From contig NZ_JAIXRZ010000016.1 in assembly GCF_027484945.1 (NCBI RefSeq), forward strand, positions 1 through 64,000: 64,000 nt of DNA, given 5' to 3'. Numbering within the stretch: position 1 is the stretch's first letter; every line of letters starts with the position of its first letter. Below the pieces are notes generated by a model. It had not been told where the DNA came from, did not search any database, and saw only the letters and a list, made by a program, of their open reading frames with translations. Both the position numbers and the translations under genes were made by a program. Shown here piece by piece: positions 26,680 through 35,796 of this stretch. This DNA comes from Flavobacterium sp. (GTDB lineage: Bacteria; Bacteroidota; Bacteroidia; Flavobacteriales; Flavobacteriaceae).

Positions 26680-27603
26680 CTGACTAAAAAAGCCAACCAA
26701 CCCACAACAAAAAGTAATAAACAAGATGAGTTCCTGTTGGAATTTATTTTGCATATATTCAATGCTATTGGTCGCCAAAACAGCCATTGGAAAAATCATA
26801 AATACGAGTAATTCATTACTTTTTGGAATTGAAATTGCAAATACTATTCCTCCAAAAACAGTAGCAAAAATAATTTTTTTGTAGGATGCCTGAAGATTTA
26901 AAGGTTTATTCGTTAGTGTAATCATTGCAGGAATAAAGAAAAAAAATACGGCTACTGCAAACATAGAAAAAGCGATATTTTCATATTGATTTTGAAAGTA
27001 ATCCAACTTGTAATTAATCATTTCTTGTGCCAGATAATGGGAGACGGTTCCCGGTGCAAAACACAGTGAATAGGCAATAAATATTAAGCTGGTAATAAAA
27101 ACGGCCACAAAAGGAATCAACCAATTTCTAAAATCTCGTGAAACGTGAAAAATAATTGAAATATAGACTAGTAAAATAAATATTAAAGTCCAAAACTGGA
27201 AGATACTAGCAATCAAAATCCAAAGAGTGGCATCAAATATTTTTTCTTTAGGTGCTTTTAAGGTTTGTAATGAAACCAATCTTCGTAGGGCTAATAAGAT
27301 GAAAAAATTAGCCAATAACAAGCGTAAATTCCCAAATAGCTTAGGAAAAAATAACATGAAAATTAAAAAAAAGTAAAGCGTATAGGAGCTGTCTTTGGTT
27401 AAAGTATTTTTTTTTACAATAAAATTGGACAAGAAAAGAGAGGCAAAAACGAGAATCAAAGTTCCTATTTTCTCCGATAGGTCCAGCCATCCTTCAAAAG
27501 CTAATCCTACATGAAACTGATATAAAAAATAAAACACCAAGGTCGCCAAAACGATCAGCGAATAATTAATTGGTGTAGATTTTTTAAAAATACTTGTAAT
27601 CAT
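26674..27603 (-). CDS. Polytopic membrane protein (DUF6427-like)
   Basis: 309 residues with about 10 membrane segments, including repeated Phe- and Leu-rich stretches and a loop RDFRNWLIPFVAVF. It resembles the DUF6427 family, which in flavobacteria sits between upp and purD as here; the role is unknown. It is divergent from the small downstream protein at 27652 and shares a 3' overlap with upp. Confidence 0.75.
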   Translation of the reverse strand: MITSIFKKSTPINYSLIVLATLVFYFLYQFHVGLAFEGWLDLSEKIGTLILVFASLFLSNFIVKKNTLTKDSSYTLYFFLIFMLFFPKLFGNLRLLLANFFILLALRRLVSLQTLKAPKEKIFDATLWILIASIFQFWTLIFILLVYISIIFHVSRDFRNWLIPFVAVFITSLIFIAYSLCFAPGTVSHYLAQEMINYKLDYFQNQYENIAFSMFAVAVFFFFIPAMITLTNKPLNLQASYKKIIFATVFGGIVFAISIPKSNELLVFMIFPMAVLATNSIEYMQNKFQQELILFITFCCGLVGFFSQL

Positions 27604-27615
27604 GAGGATATTTTA

Positions 27616-27623
27616 TACTTTTG
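27616..27623 (+). promoter_or_regulatory. Bacteroidota -7 element (TACTTTTG)
   Basis: TACTTTTG, a TAnnTTTG match, 28 nt upstream of the small membrane protein gene at 27652. Confidence 0.55.
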
Positions 27624-27651
27624 TGCATGTAAATATAATACTTGTTTAAAA

Positions 27652-27891
27652 ATGAAAGCATTTTTTGAAGCAATACAATCACTTTTTGTAGACTTTTTAT
27701 TTATTCCTCATGACGCATTACGCACATTGGAATTAAAAGGATATTGGGGATGGTGGGGCGCCAACATTATCAACTGGGTTGCCATCATTATTTGTGGATA
27801 TTACTTAGTTTACTGGTGTAAGCAATTGACAATTCACCAAAAAAATAACGAAGAAAACCAAGATACAACGGCTCACTCGTTCTTAAAATAA
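27652..27891 (+). CDS. Small one-helix membrane protein (DUF6341-like)
   Basis: 79 residues with an amphipathic N-terminus (FFEAIQSLFVDFLFIPHDALR), a Trp/Gly-rich stretch (GYWGWWGANIINW) running into a membrane helix (VAIIICGYYLVYWC), and a polar tail. This matches a small flavobacterial family seen between DUF6427 and purD (DUF6341). It has its own -7 element. Its 3' end overlaps the purD 3' end by 9 nt (convergent). Function unknown. Confidence 0.75.
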   Translation: MKAFFEAIQSLFVDFLFIPHDALRTLELKGYWGWWGANIINWVAIIICGYYLVYWCKQLTIHQKNNEENQDTTAHSFLK

Positions 27892-29157
27892 GTCGAAGCC
27901 AATATCTTTTCTAAAATACATCTTATCAAAATGGAGTTGATCTATATTTTGGTAAGATTTTTTTATGGCTTCTTGATACGTTGCCCCATAGGAAGTGACC
28001 GCCAATACGCGACCTCCATTGGAAACAACTTGTCCCGCTTCTGTTTTTGTACCCGCATGAAAAATGATGGAATTCTCTACTTTATCTAAGCCTGAAATTA
28101 CCTTCCCTTTTTCGTAATCCTCAGGATATCCCCCAGAAACAACCATTATTGTGGTAGCGCTTCGCGGATCAATTTCCAAATTAAATGCTTCTAATTTCTC
28201 CGAAGCAACTGCTTGAAACAATGCGACAAGATCCGACTGTAATCGAGGCATAACCACTTCGGTTTCGGGATCACCCATTCGAACATTGTATTCAATCACA
28301 TACGGATCGTCACCGACTTTAATCAATCCAATAAATACAAACCCCTTGTATTCAATGTTCTCGCTCTGTAGTCCGGCAATCGTGGGTTTTACAATACGGT
28401 TCTCTACTTTTTCCATAAATGCTGCATCAGCAAATGGAACGGGCGAAACCGCTCCCATCCCGCCTGTATTTAGACCGGTGTCACCTTCGCCAATGCGTTT
28501 ATAATCTTTTGCTGTGGGAAGTATTTTATAACTTTTGCCATCGGTCAACACAAAACAGCTTAACTCAATACCACTTAAAAATTCTTCGATAACTACTTTA
28601 GCGCTGGCTGCACCAAATTTTGCGTGAACCAACATTTGTCGAAGCTCGTTTTTAGCTTCTTCCAAATCAGAGAGAATCAAAACGCCTTTTCCTGCGGCTA
28701 ATCCATCGGCTTTTAAAACATAAGGCGGTTCCAACGTTTGTAAAAAAGTGCAACCTTGTTCAACGGTTTCGGGTGTAAAACTAGCATAACGGGCCGTTGG
28801 AATGTTGTGCCGCACCAAAAACTGCTTCGCATATTCTTTACTTCCCTCTAGTTGTGCGCCTTCTTGCGACGGACCGATAACCGGTATGTTTTTTAATTCC
28901 AAATCTTGTTTAAAATAATCATAAATGCCGTTAACTAAAGGGTCTTCGGGACCTACAACAACCATATCTACCTGATTTTCAATACAAAATGATTTCAAGC
29001 GGTCAAAATCATTAGGATTAAGATCAACATTAGTTGCAATAGTATCCGTCCCAGCATTTCCTGGTGCTACATACAATTTTGAACAATGTAAACTTTGAAT
29101 CATTTTCCAAGCAAGCGCGTGTTCTCTGCCACCTGAACCAAGAAGTAATATCGTCAT
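27883..29157 (-). CDS. purD: Phosphoribosylamine-glycine ligase (GAR synthetase)
   Basis: ATP-grasp ligase of purine synthesis: joins glycine to phosphoribosylamine to give GAR. 424 residues from ATG 29157 (TILLLGSGGREHALAWK). The open frame reaches back to 29256, but the family begins exactly at this MTILLLG, and a -7 element (29204-29211) lies between the two starts. Seen: the N-terminal GSGGREHA loop, ATP-grasp residues in KADGLAAGKGVLI, GEGDTGLNTGGMGAVSP, and EYNVRMGDPETEVVMPRL. The neighbours are unrelated to purines. Confidence 0.97.
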   Translation of the reverse strand: MTILLLGSGGREHALAWKMIQSLHCSKLYVAPGNAGTDTIATNVDLNPNDFDRLKSFCIENQVDMVVVGPEDPLVNGIYDYFKQDLELKNIPVIGPSQEGAQLEGSKEYAKQFLVRHNIPTARYASFTPETVEQGCTFLQTLEPPYVLKADGLAAGKGVLILSDLEEAKNELRQMLVHAKFGAASAKVVIEEFLSGIELSCFVLTDGKSYKILPTAKDYKRIGEGDTGLNTGGMGAVSPVPFADAAFMEKVENRIVKPTIAGLQSENIEYKGFVFIGLIKVGDDPYVIEYNVRMGDPETEVVMPRLQSDLVALFQAVASEKLEAFNLEIDPRSATTIMVVSGGYPEDYEKGKVISGLDKVENSIIFHAGTKTEAGQVVSNGGRVLAVTSYGATYQEAIKKSYQNIDQLHFDKMYFRKDIGFDLF

Positions 29158-29203
29158 GTTGTGTTGTGTTTTTTCCAAGCTAATTTTGGAAATCGTTGTG
29201 CTG

Positions 29204-29211
29204 CAAAAATA
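29204..29211 (-). promoter_or_regulatory. Bacteroidota -7 element (TATTTTTG) for purD
   Basis: TATTTTTG on the - strand, 46 nt upstream of the preferred purD start and inside the longer open frame, which supports the shorter protein. Confidence 0.55.
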
Positions 29212-29276
29212 GGTTCTTTTTAAGTTTCGTAAAAGGCTATATTTAAAAAGTTTCACAATGCTAGTGCCGAATTTAT

Positions 29277-29284
29277 TATTTTTG
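29277..29284 (+). promoter_or_regulatory. Bacteroidota -7 element (TATTTTTG) opening the polysaccharide locus
   Basis: TATTTTTG, a TAnnTTTG match, 16 nt upstream of the GTG start of the CapK-like gene. Confidence 0.55.
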
Positions 29285-29300
29285 ATGAAAATTCAATCCG

Positions 29301-30611
29301 GTGTTTCGACTATTTGATTTATCCCTTCGCATAAATGGTTTTCCCATAGTAAACGCTATCCGAGAATTCTCAAAAATTAAAGCAATTCTTCCCGAAAATT
29401 ATTCAGATTATTTATCCGAAAAAAAGAAAGCAATAGTTGCATATCATTTACAACACAATCCATTATATCGTGATTTAATTCAGGACAAGACCAATTTGAA
29501 TTGGGAAACATTGCCTGTAATGACTAAAAAACATTTTCAAAAACCTTTAGCAGAACGTTTGTCTGATGGCTATGTGGTGAAAAATGTATACGTCAATAAA
29601 ACATCGGGGTCAAGCGGTGATCCTTTTGTCTTTGCTAAAGATCCCTTTGCACATGCACTAACGTGGGCAAATATTTTTGATAAATTTGGGTCCTATGGAA
29701 TTGATTTTAATCGGTCCTATCAAGCCCGATTTTATGGTATACCCTTAGACCCTTTAGGATATGCTAAAGAACGCATAAAAGACTTCTTAAGTCATCGGTA
29801 TCGGTTTCCTATTTTTGATTTGTCCGACAAGGTTTTAGATCGGGTTCTAACCGCTTTTTGCCATAAAAAATTTGATTACATCAATGGGTATACCAGTTCA
29901 ATTGTTTTGTTTGCGAAATTTTTACAACACAAAAACATTGTCTTAAAAACCGTTTGTCCAACTTTAAAATGTTGCGTAGTCACCTCAGAAATGCTATTTC
30001 CGGAAGATAAAGTGTTGTTGGAAAAACAATTGGGGATACCCATAATAAATGAATATGGAGCCTCTGAATTGGATTTAATTGCGTTTCAAAATCTTGAAGG
30101 AGAGTGGCAAGTGAATTCAGAAACTTTATTTGTGGAGATTCTGGATGAAAATAACAACGTTTTACCCTATGGTCAAGAAGGTCGTGTAGTCATTACATCG
30201 CTATACAACAAAGCACATCCTTTTATTCGCTACGATATCGGTGATATCGGTGTTTTAGACGAAAAAAGCACACCTCAAAAACCGATTCTTAAAACGTTAA
30301 TTGGTCGCACTAATGATATTGCCGTTTTGCCTAGTGGAAAAAAAGCTCCGGGGCTTACCTTTTATTATGTGACAAAAAGCATCATTGAAGACGATGGAAA
30401 TGTGCAAGAATTTGTAATTAAACAAACCAAAATTGATACTTTTGAAATCGAATACGTGAGTAAGATAGCCTTAAGTGAACTTCAGATCAAAGGGATTGAA
30501 AAAGCAATTGAGACCTATCTTGAACCCGGATTAACGTTTCATTTTTCGCGAAAAGAAAAATTAGAACGAAGTAAAAGTGGGAAATTAAAGCAATTTATTT
30601 CCTTTATATAA
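29301..30611 (+). CDS. CapK-like adenylate-forming enzyme (phenylacetate-CoA ligase family)
   Basis: 436 residues. The adenylation loop TSGSSGDPFVFAKD (about 100-114), EYGASELDLIAF and the hinge region RYDIGDIGVL mark the ANL superfamily, in the PaaK/CapK branch. CapK-type proteins occur in capsule loci and may activate an acyl group for a sugar. GTG start: an in-frame TGA at 29286-29288 leaves no upstream ATG. The location at the head of a polysaccharide locus favours CapK over phenylacetate breakdown. Confidence 0.85.
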   Translation: MFRLFDLSLRINGFPIVNAIREFSKIKAILPENYSDYLSEKKKAIVAYHLQHNPLYRDLIQDKTNLNWETLPVMTKKHFQKPLAERLSDGYVVKNVYVNKTSGSSGDPFVFAKDPFAHALTWANIFDKFGSYGIDFNRSYQARFYGIPLDPLGYAKERIKDFLSHRYRFPIFDLSDKVLDRVLTAFCHKKFDYINGYTSSIVLFAKFLQHKNIVLKTVCPTLKCCVVTSEMLFPEDKVLLEKQLGIPIINEYGASELDLIAFQNLEGEWQVNSETLFVEILDENNNVLPYGQEGRVVITSLYNKAHPFIRYDIGDIGVLDEKSTPQKPILKTLIGRTNDIAVLPSGKKAPGLTFYYVTKSIIEDDGNVQEFVIKQTKIDTFEIEYVSKIALSELQIKGIEKAIETYLEPGLTFHFSRKEKLERSKSGKLKQFISFI

Positions 30612-30634
30612 ACCAAAATAATACTATTCATTCG

Positions 30635-31162
30635 ATGCCTATGCAAACTCCTATGCGCCCAAATGAAATGGTGCTGGATAAAATTTACTTTATCCGGGGC
30701 CAGAAAGTACTGTTGGATCGTGATTTAGCCCAACTCTACGGAATTGAAACGAAACGATTAAAAGAAGCTGTAAAGCGAAATCGATCTCGATTTCCTGAAG
30801 ATTTTATGTTTATTTTAACTGATAATGAATTTCAAGAATGGAGGTCGCAATTTGCGTCTTCCAAATCATTAAAGATGGGTTTACGCCATGCGCCAATGGC
30901 TTTTACCGAGCATGGTATTTTAATGCTCTCAAGTATAATTCATTCGGATCAAGCGGTTTCCGTAAACATACAAATCATGCGTTTGTTTACACAAATGCGG
31001 CAGTGGATTTTAGAACATTCCGATTTACAGCATAAAATCCAACAATTGGAACAAAAAGTGGATAACCACGACAAAAATATAGAATTGGTATTTTCGTATT
31101 TGGATGAATTGAGCGAAGCACAACCGGAACCCACACGAAAACCCATCGGTTATAAAAATTAG
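30635..31162 (+). CDS. ORF6N domain protein (phage-type regulator-like)
   Basis: 175 residues. The N-terminal about 90 residues match the ORF6N domain: LDKIYFIRGQKVLLDRDLAQ, LYGIETKRLKEAVKRNRSRF and AFTEHGILMLSS. ORF6N and KilA-N domains come from phages and mobile DNA and bind DNA. The C-terminal part is a helical coil (HKIQQLEQKVDNHDKNIEL). It is inserted between the CapK-like gene (23 nt) and wecB (3 nt), so it is likely co-transcribed. A regulatory role in the locus is possible but unproven. Confidence 0.88.
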   Translation: MPMQTPMRPNEMVLDKIYFIRGQKVLLDRDLAQLYGIETKRLKEAVKRNRSRFPEDFMFILTDNEFQEWRSQFASSKSLKMGLRHAPMAFTEHGILMLSSIIHSDQAVSVNIQIMRLFTQMRQWILEHSDLQHKIQQLEQKVDNHDKNIELVFSYLDELSEAQPEPTRKPIGYKN

Positions 31163-31165
31163 ATT

Positions 31166-32257
31166 ATGAAAATTACTATCGTAGCTGGCGCGCGACCTAA
31201 TTTTATTAAAATTGCTCCTATTATTCGAGCCATCGAAAGCAAACAACGTGACGGTGTATTGCTCTCGTATCGCTTGGTACATACAGGGCAACACTACGAT
31301 AAAAACCTCAGCGATACATTTTTTGAAGAATTAAATATCCCAAAACCCGATGCAAATCTTGAAGTAAAAAGCGGCTCACAATCAGAACAAACGGCAAATA
31401 TCATGGTAGCTTTTGAAAAAGAACTGCTAGCCCACCCTACGAATTTGGTTGTTGTGGTTGGTGATGTCAATTCAACTATGGCATGCGCATTAGTTGCTAA
31501 AAAAATGAATCTAAAAGTTGCTCACGTTGAGGCCGGAATTCGTTCGGGTGATATGACGATGCCGGAAGAAATCAACCGAATTGTAACCGACAGTATTACC
31601 GATTATTATTTTACAACCTCATCCTTAGCCACTTCAAATTTAATTGGTTATGGTGCACATCCAACCGATGTTCATTTTGTGGGTAATGTGATGATTGATA
31701 CCTTATACCAAAATAAAAGTCGCTTTCAACAACCTGATTTTTGGTCAAAATATAAATTAGAAAAAGCAACATATATTATTCTAACATTACACCGGCCCGC
31801 TAATGTAGATGAAGAAGATTCTCTTGTCCAATTACTGCAAGGTATTGATCGATTATCTAATGGGAAAAAAATCATTTTTCCGGTTCATCCCCGAACCAAA
31901 GCTATTTTAGGGGAACGGCAACTGAATACGCCCAACATCATATTTATTGAACCACAAGGATACCTTAATTTCATGTATTTGGTAGCCAATAGTTTTGCGG
32001 TTATTACCGATAGCGGAGGAATTTCTGAAGAAACAACGGTATTGGGTATTCCGTGTTTTACTTTACGAAACAATACCGAACGTCCTGAAACCATAACCGT
32101 TGGAACCAATTACTTAGTGGGCACAAAAATTGAAAGTTTGATACACATATATACCTCATTTTTGGAAAACGGACTAAAAGCAGCCGGAATTCCAGAATTA
32201 TGGGATGGACGAGCTGCAGAACGTATTGTGGAAATTTTAGTACAAAAAGACCTGTAA
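31166..32257 (+). CDS. wecB: UDP-N-acetylglucosamine 2-epimerase (non-hydrolysing)
   Basis: Interconverts UDP-GlcNAc and UDP-ManNAc for surface glycans. 363 residues with HTGQHYDKNLSDTFFEEL, the acidic HVEAGIRSGDMTMPEEINR loop, LTLHRPANVDE and TDSGGISEETTVLGIP, all typical of the WecB/MnaA family. The first ATG follows the ORF6N stop by 3 nt; its own stop overlaps the next start (TAATG). The partner WecC (UDP-ManNAc dehydrogenase) is absent from the window. Confidence 0.95.
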   Translation: MKITIVAGARPNFIKIAPIIRAIESKQRDGVLLSYRLVHTGQHYDKNLSDTFFEELNIPKPDANLEVKSGSQSEQTANIMVAFEKELLAHPTNLVVVVGDVNSTMACALVAKKMNLKVAHVEAGIRSGDMTMPEEINRIVTDSITDYYFTTSSLATSNLIGYGAHPTDVHFVGNVMIDTLYQNKSRFQQPDFWSKYKLEKATYIILTLHRPANVDEEDSLVQLLQGIDRLSNGKKIIFPVHPRTKAILGERQLNTPNIIFIEPQGYLNFMYLVANSFAVITDSGGISEETTVLGIPCFTLRNNTERPETITVGTNYLVGTKIESLIHIYTSFLENGLKAAGIPELWDGRAAERIVEILVQKDL

Positions 32258-33441
32258 TGCAAGAAATACTCATTATTTCTAATTATTATCCCCCCGAAAA
32301 AGGGGCGGCAGCCAATCGTATTGAACAAATGGCTTTGCAACTCCAAAAAAACAAGTATTCGGTTTCCGTAGTCTGTCCATTGGGAAATTACCCTAAAGGG
32401 GCATTGTTTCCAGAATACAAAGGGAAATTTTCGGTAACTGAAAATCAAAACGGTATTCGTGTAAAGCGCCTTTGGATTTATCCAAGTAATAGTAAAAATA
32501 AGGCCAAGCGCTTGTTGTCTATCGTATCTTTTGCAACGGTGTTAGTGCTTTATTTACTCTTTAAAAAAACACCGAAGAAAGTAGTCGTACAATCGCCCCC
32601 CTTATTACTTTCCTTCTTATCGGTTGCAGTACTTTCTTTAAAAAAGAAAAAAATGATATTAAATGTATCCGATTTATGGCCAATGGCTGCTTTAGAGCTC
32701 AATGCTTTAAAAAAAGGGTCCCTTTCGCACAAAGTTTCATTATTTATGGAACGGTTTATCTATAAAAATGCAACCGTGGTATTGGGTCAGTCACAAGAAA
32801 TATTGGATCATATCTACACCCTATTTCCAAATAAAATCGGATTTTTATACCGTAATTACCCCGATCTTGATGGAAAGCAATTAGCGCTTACAACAAGTAC
32901 TGAATCAAAAATAAAAATTTTTTATGCCGGCTTATTGGGTGTAGCTCAAGGTGTTGATGCCTTGTGTCAACATATAAAATTGGAAAATACTCTAATTGAA
33001 TTGCACATCTTTGGGGATGGAGCTGAAAAAAAAGAAATCGAAGACTATTTAAAGCATCACCCAAATCAGCCTATTTTTTTTCATGGAATGATAGACCGAA
33101 ATACGTTGCATTCAACCTTGAAGTCCTTTGATATTGCCATAGTTCCTTTAACTACAAGAATATATGGTTCGGTACCTTCTAAAATTTTTGAATATGGAAG
33201 TTTGGGCTTTCCAATACTTTATTTTGGAGGCGGTGAAGGCGAGACAATTGTAGAAGAGTATGATTTAGGATGGGTAGTGCCCGTTGGAGATTATACTGCT
33301 TTAAATGCACAAATTCAAGAAATCAATCGGCTTTCTAAATCGGAAATCAATCAAAAAAAGTCGCTAATATTTAGAAAAACTCAAGAGGTTTTTGATATTC
33401 AACAGCAAGTGAAAACCTTAATTGATCAAGAGGTGTTTTAG
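32257..33441 (+). CDS. Glycosyltransferase family 4 type
   Basis: 394 residues from ATG 32257 (QEILIISNYYPPEKGAAANR). The open frame begins at 32200, but that part is out of phase inside wecB; the TAATG junction decides the start. It has a GT-B plan: N-terminal acceptor domain with YYPPEKGAAANRI, a C-terminal nucleotide-sugar domain with VPSKIFEYGSLGFPILYF and the acidic GEGETIVEEYDLGW. The sugar added is unknown. It runs into the 3' end of the convergent sugar-phosphate transferase with a 4-nt overlap. Confidence 0.85.
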   Translation: MQEILIISNYYPPEKGAAANRIEQMALQLQKNKYSVSVVCPLGNYPKGALFPEYKGKFSVTENQNGIRVKRLWIYPSNSKNKAKRLLSIVSFATVLVLYLLFKKTPKKVVVQSPPLLLSFLSVAVLSLKKKKMILNVSDLWPMAALELNALKKGSLSHKVSLFMERFIYKNATVVLGQSQEILDHIYTLFPNKIGFLYRNYPDLDGKQLALTTSTESKIKIFYAGLLGVAQGVDALCQHIKLENTLIELHIFGDGAEKKEIEDYLKHHPNQPIFFHGMIDRNTLHSTLKSFDIAIVPLTTRIYGSVPSKIFEYGSLGFPILYFGGGEGETIVEEYDLGWVVPVGDYTALNAQIQEINRLSKSEINQKKSLIFRKTQEVFDIQQQVKTLIDQEVF

Positions 33442-34799
33442 TAGGCTTTTTCTTCTCCTTTAAAAATATTGATAACCGTTTGAAAAATAATTTTAATATC
33501 CATTACAAACGACCAGTTTTCAATGTAAAATACATCGTATTTAATACGATTAATCATGTCCTCATCGGTCTCAATTTCACCACGAAATCCCTTAACTTGA
33601 GCCAAACCTGTAATCCCAGGTTTTACATACAAACGCACCATGTATTTTTTGATTTTGGTGGCATAGGCTTTATTTTGTGACCAAAGGTGTGGTCGTGGCC
33701 CTACAACAGACATGTCCCCTAAGAAAACATTAAAAAATTGAGGTAATTCATCAATACTCGTTTTTCGCATAAAACGTCCCATACGTGTAACCCGCGGATC
33801 ATTTCGAGAAGCTTCCTGTTCTGTATTCAAATTTCTATGCATTGAACGAAACTTATAGCAGAAAAACTCTCGTTCATCTAAACCCGGACGCCCTTGAACA
33901 AAGAAAATAGAACCCCTTGATTCGATCAAAATCAGTAATCCAATTATGGGTGTTAACCAGGAAAGAACAAATACAATAACTATTGAGGAAAACAAAATGT
34001 CAAATGCCCGTTTAAATCCTTTAACTAAAGGGTCATGCAATGAGGTTTTTTGAAGCGATAATACCGGGAACAACTCGTAATAATCAATCTTCAAGTTTTT
34101 CGTCAAAATATCTTTTGTGTCTGGAATAAACTTGATTGTTTTTAAATTTTCATCTGCAAATTGAATCAAATCTTTTATTTTCTCATTCGAAATTTCATTC
34201 AAAGAACAATAAATTTCATCTATACGGTTTTCTAAAACATATTGCTTTACCTCTTCAACTCTACCCCGTATCTCTAGTCCTTGTTTCTTATCGGAAAAAA
34301 ATCCAAAAAAACGATACCCGTAATCTTGGCGCGTTTCAAAAACCTCTTTTAGATTTAGGGCTTCATTCGTATACCCAATTATAATCGCTGAACGAAAATT
34401 ATTATGGGTTAGTAATCGGTATTTTTTTAAATAATAAAAGAAAAAATATTTAAAAGCAGTAATGATAACAAAGCTTATCGATAAAAACCAAGCAATAGCA
34501 TTTCCACTAAAAACCGTAGTTTTTGCAAAAGGAAAAAAAGCGATAACCACCAATAAGAAAATGGTCGATTGCTTAAGTAATTTTGAAATGATTTCTACCG
34601 GTGATGTAAAGCGATAGACTTCATAAAATCGAACTAAAATTGCGATGAAAAACCAAGCAAAAATTTGATATGGAATATAGTACGTAAAATCGACGTATAA
34701 ATTGCTAAAAAAGTAGATGCTAAGTGCATTCACTACTAGTAAATCCAGTAGTATACTTATAGGGCGAATATATTTGGAATATCGTCCGGTATGATGCAC
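33438..34799 (-). CDS. Undecaprenyl-phosphate sugar-1-phosphate transferase (WcaJ/WbaP-like)
   Basis: Initiating enzyme of the repeat unit: moves a hexose-1-phosphate to the lipid carrier. 453 residues with four to five N-terminal membrane helices, a soluble Rossmann-like linker (SAIIIGYTNEALNLKEVFE), then the catalytic bacterial sugar-transferase domain (about 260-453) with FCYKFRSMH, MRKTSIDELPQFFNVFLGDM and SVVGPRPH. The sugar (Glc, Gal or another hexose) is not clear from sequence. It is the last gene of the long - strand polysaccharide run. Confidence 0.93.
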   Translation of the reverse strand: MHHTGRYSKYIRPISILLDLLVVNALSIYFFSNLYVDFTYYIPYQIFAWFFIAILVRFYEVYRFTSPVEIISKLLKQSTIFLLVVIAFFPFAKTTVFSGNAIAWFLSISFVIITAFKYFFFYYLKKYRLLTHNNFRSAIIIGYTNEALNLKEVFETRQDYGYRFFGFFSDKKQGLEIRGRVEEVKQYVLENRIDEIYCSLNEISNEKIKDLIQFADENLKTIKFIPDTKDILTKNLKIDYYELFPVLSLQKTSLHDPLVKGFKRAFDILFSSIVIVFVLSWLTPIIGLLILIESRGSIFFVQGRPGLDEREFFCYKFRSMHRNLNTEQEASRNDPRVTRMGRFMRKTSIDELPQFFNVFLGDMSVVGPRPHLWSQNKAYATKIKKYMVRLYVKPGITGLAQVKGFRGEIETDEDMINRIKYDVFYIENWSFVMDIKIIFQTVINIFKGEEKAY

Positions 34800-34812
34800 T
34801 TTTTAACTAATT

Positions 34813-35796
34813 TTAGTGAATATAATTTTTAAAATCTTTGTGTTCTTCGCGTAATAACTCTTCGGATGAAAGCGATTTAAAATACGCATAGGTTTTTTGC
34901 ATCCCTTCGGAACGACTTACTTTGGGTTCCCAGCCCAAAATTTCTTTTGCTTTAGTAATATCGGGTTGACGTTGCAATGGATCATTAACCGGAAGTGGAT
35001 GGTATACCACTTTTTGATTGGTTCCAGTTAGTTTAATGATTTCTTCTGCAAAGTCGCTAATGGTGATTTCATCGGGGTTGCCAATATTAACAGGCAAATG
35101 ATAATCGGATAAAAGCAAACGAAATATTCCCTCTACTTGATCGGTTACATAGCAAAAGGAGCGTGTTTGACTACCATCGCCAAAAACGGTTAAATCCTCA
35201 CCGCGTAAGGCTTGACCTATAAAGGCGGGGATTACTCGTCCATCATTGAGTCGCATTCGGGGGCCATAGGTGTTGAAAATGCGTACAATACGAGTCTCTA
35301 CACCATGAAATGTATTGTAGGCCATCGTAATGGATTCTTGAAAGCGTTTAGCTTCGTCATATACTCCCCTCGGACCAATAGTATTTACGTTTCCGTAATA
35401 ATCTTCAGTTTGTGGATGAATTAATGGATCTCCATATACTTCTGAGGTCGAGGCAATTAAAATACGTGCTTTTTTTACCCGTGCCAATCCCAATAAATTA
35501 TGAGTGCCCAACGAGCCAACTTTAAGGGTTTGAATAGGTATTTTTAAGTAATCTATCGGACTTGCAGGTGATGCAAAATGAAGAATATAATCTAAATTAC
35601 CAGGCACATGAACAAATTTGGTCACATCATGGTGATAAAACTCAAAGTTTTTTTCTTTAAATAAATGTTCAATGTTTTTTAAATCACCAGTAATTAAGTT
35701 ATCCATTCCGATTACAAAATACCCTTCTGCTAAAAAACGATCACATAAATGGGAACCTAAAAAGCCCGCTGCACCGGTGATTAATATTCTCTTCAT
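34813..35796 (-). CDS. UDP-glucuronate decarboxylase (UDP-xylose synthase) type SDR
   Basis: 327 residues. NAD-binding [14 protein letters not shown], the STSEVYGDP strand, and the catalytic pair in [11 protein letters not shown] (Tyr...Lys) with the typical [14 protein letters not shown] context separate this from RmlB-type dehydratases. It would turn UDP-glucuronate into UDP-xylose or a 4-keto intermediate. It sits 13 nt before the sugar-phosphate transferase gene and overlaps the O-antigen ligase gene by 4 nt. A UDP-glucose dehydrogenase is not seen nearby. Confidence 0.9.
   Translation of the reverse strand: MKRILITGAAGFLGSHLCDRFLAEGYFVIGMDNLITGDLKNIEHLFKEKNFEFYHHDVTKFVHVPGNLDYILHFASPASPIDYLKIPIQTLKVGSLGTHNLLGLARVKKARILIASTSEVYGDPLIHPQTEDYYGNVNTIGPRGVYDEAKRFQESITMAYNTFHGVETRIVRIFNTYGPRMRLNDGRVIPAFIGQALRGEDLTVFGDGSQTRSFCYVTDQVEGIFRLLLSDYHLPVNIGNPDEITISDFAEEIIKLTGTNQKVVYHPLPVNDPLQRQPDITKAKEILGWEPKVSRSEGMQKTYAYFKSLSSEELLREEHKDFKNYIH

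Noticed and set aside
29301-30611. Phenylacetate breakdown gene (paaK).
   Set aside because: The ANL fold is shared, but the polysaccharide neighbourhood fits the CapK group and no other paa ligase context is present.
34813-35796. rfbB (dTDP-glucose 4,6-dehydratase).
   Set aside because: The [14 protein letters not shown] context is that of UDP-glucuronate decarboxylases, not RmlB.
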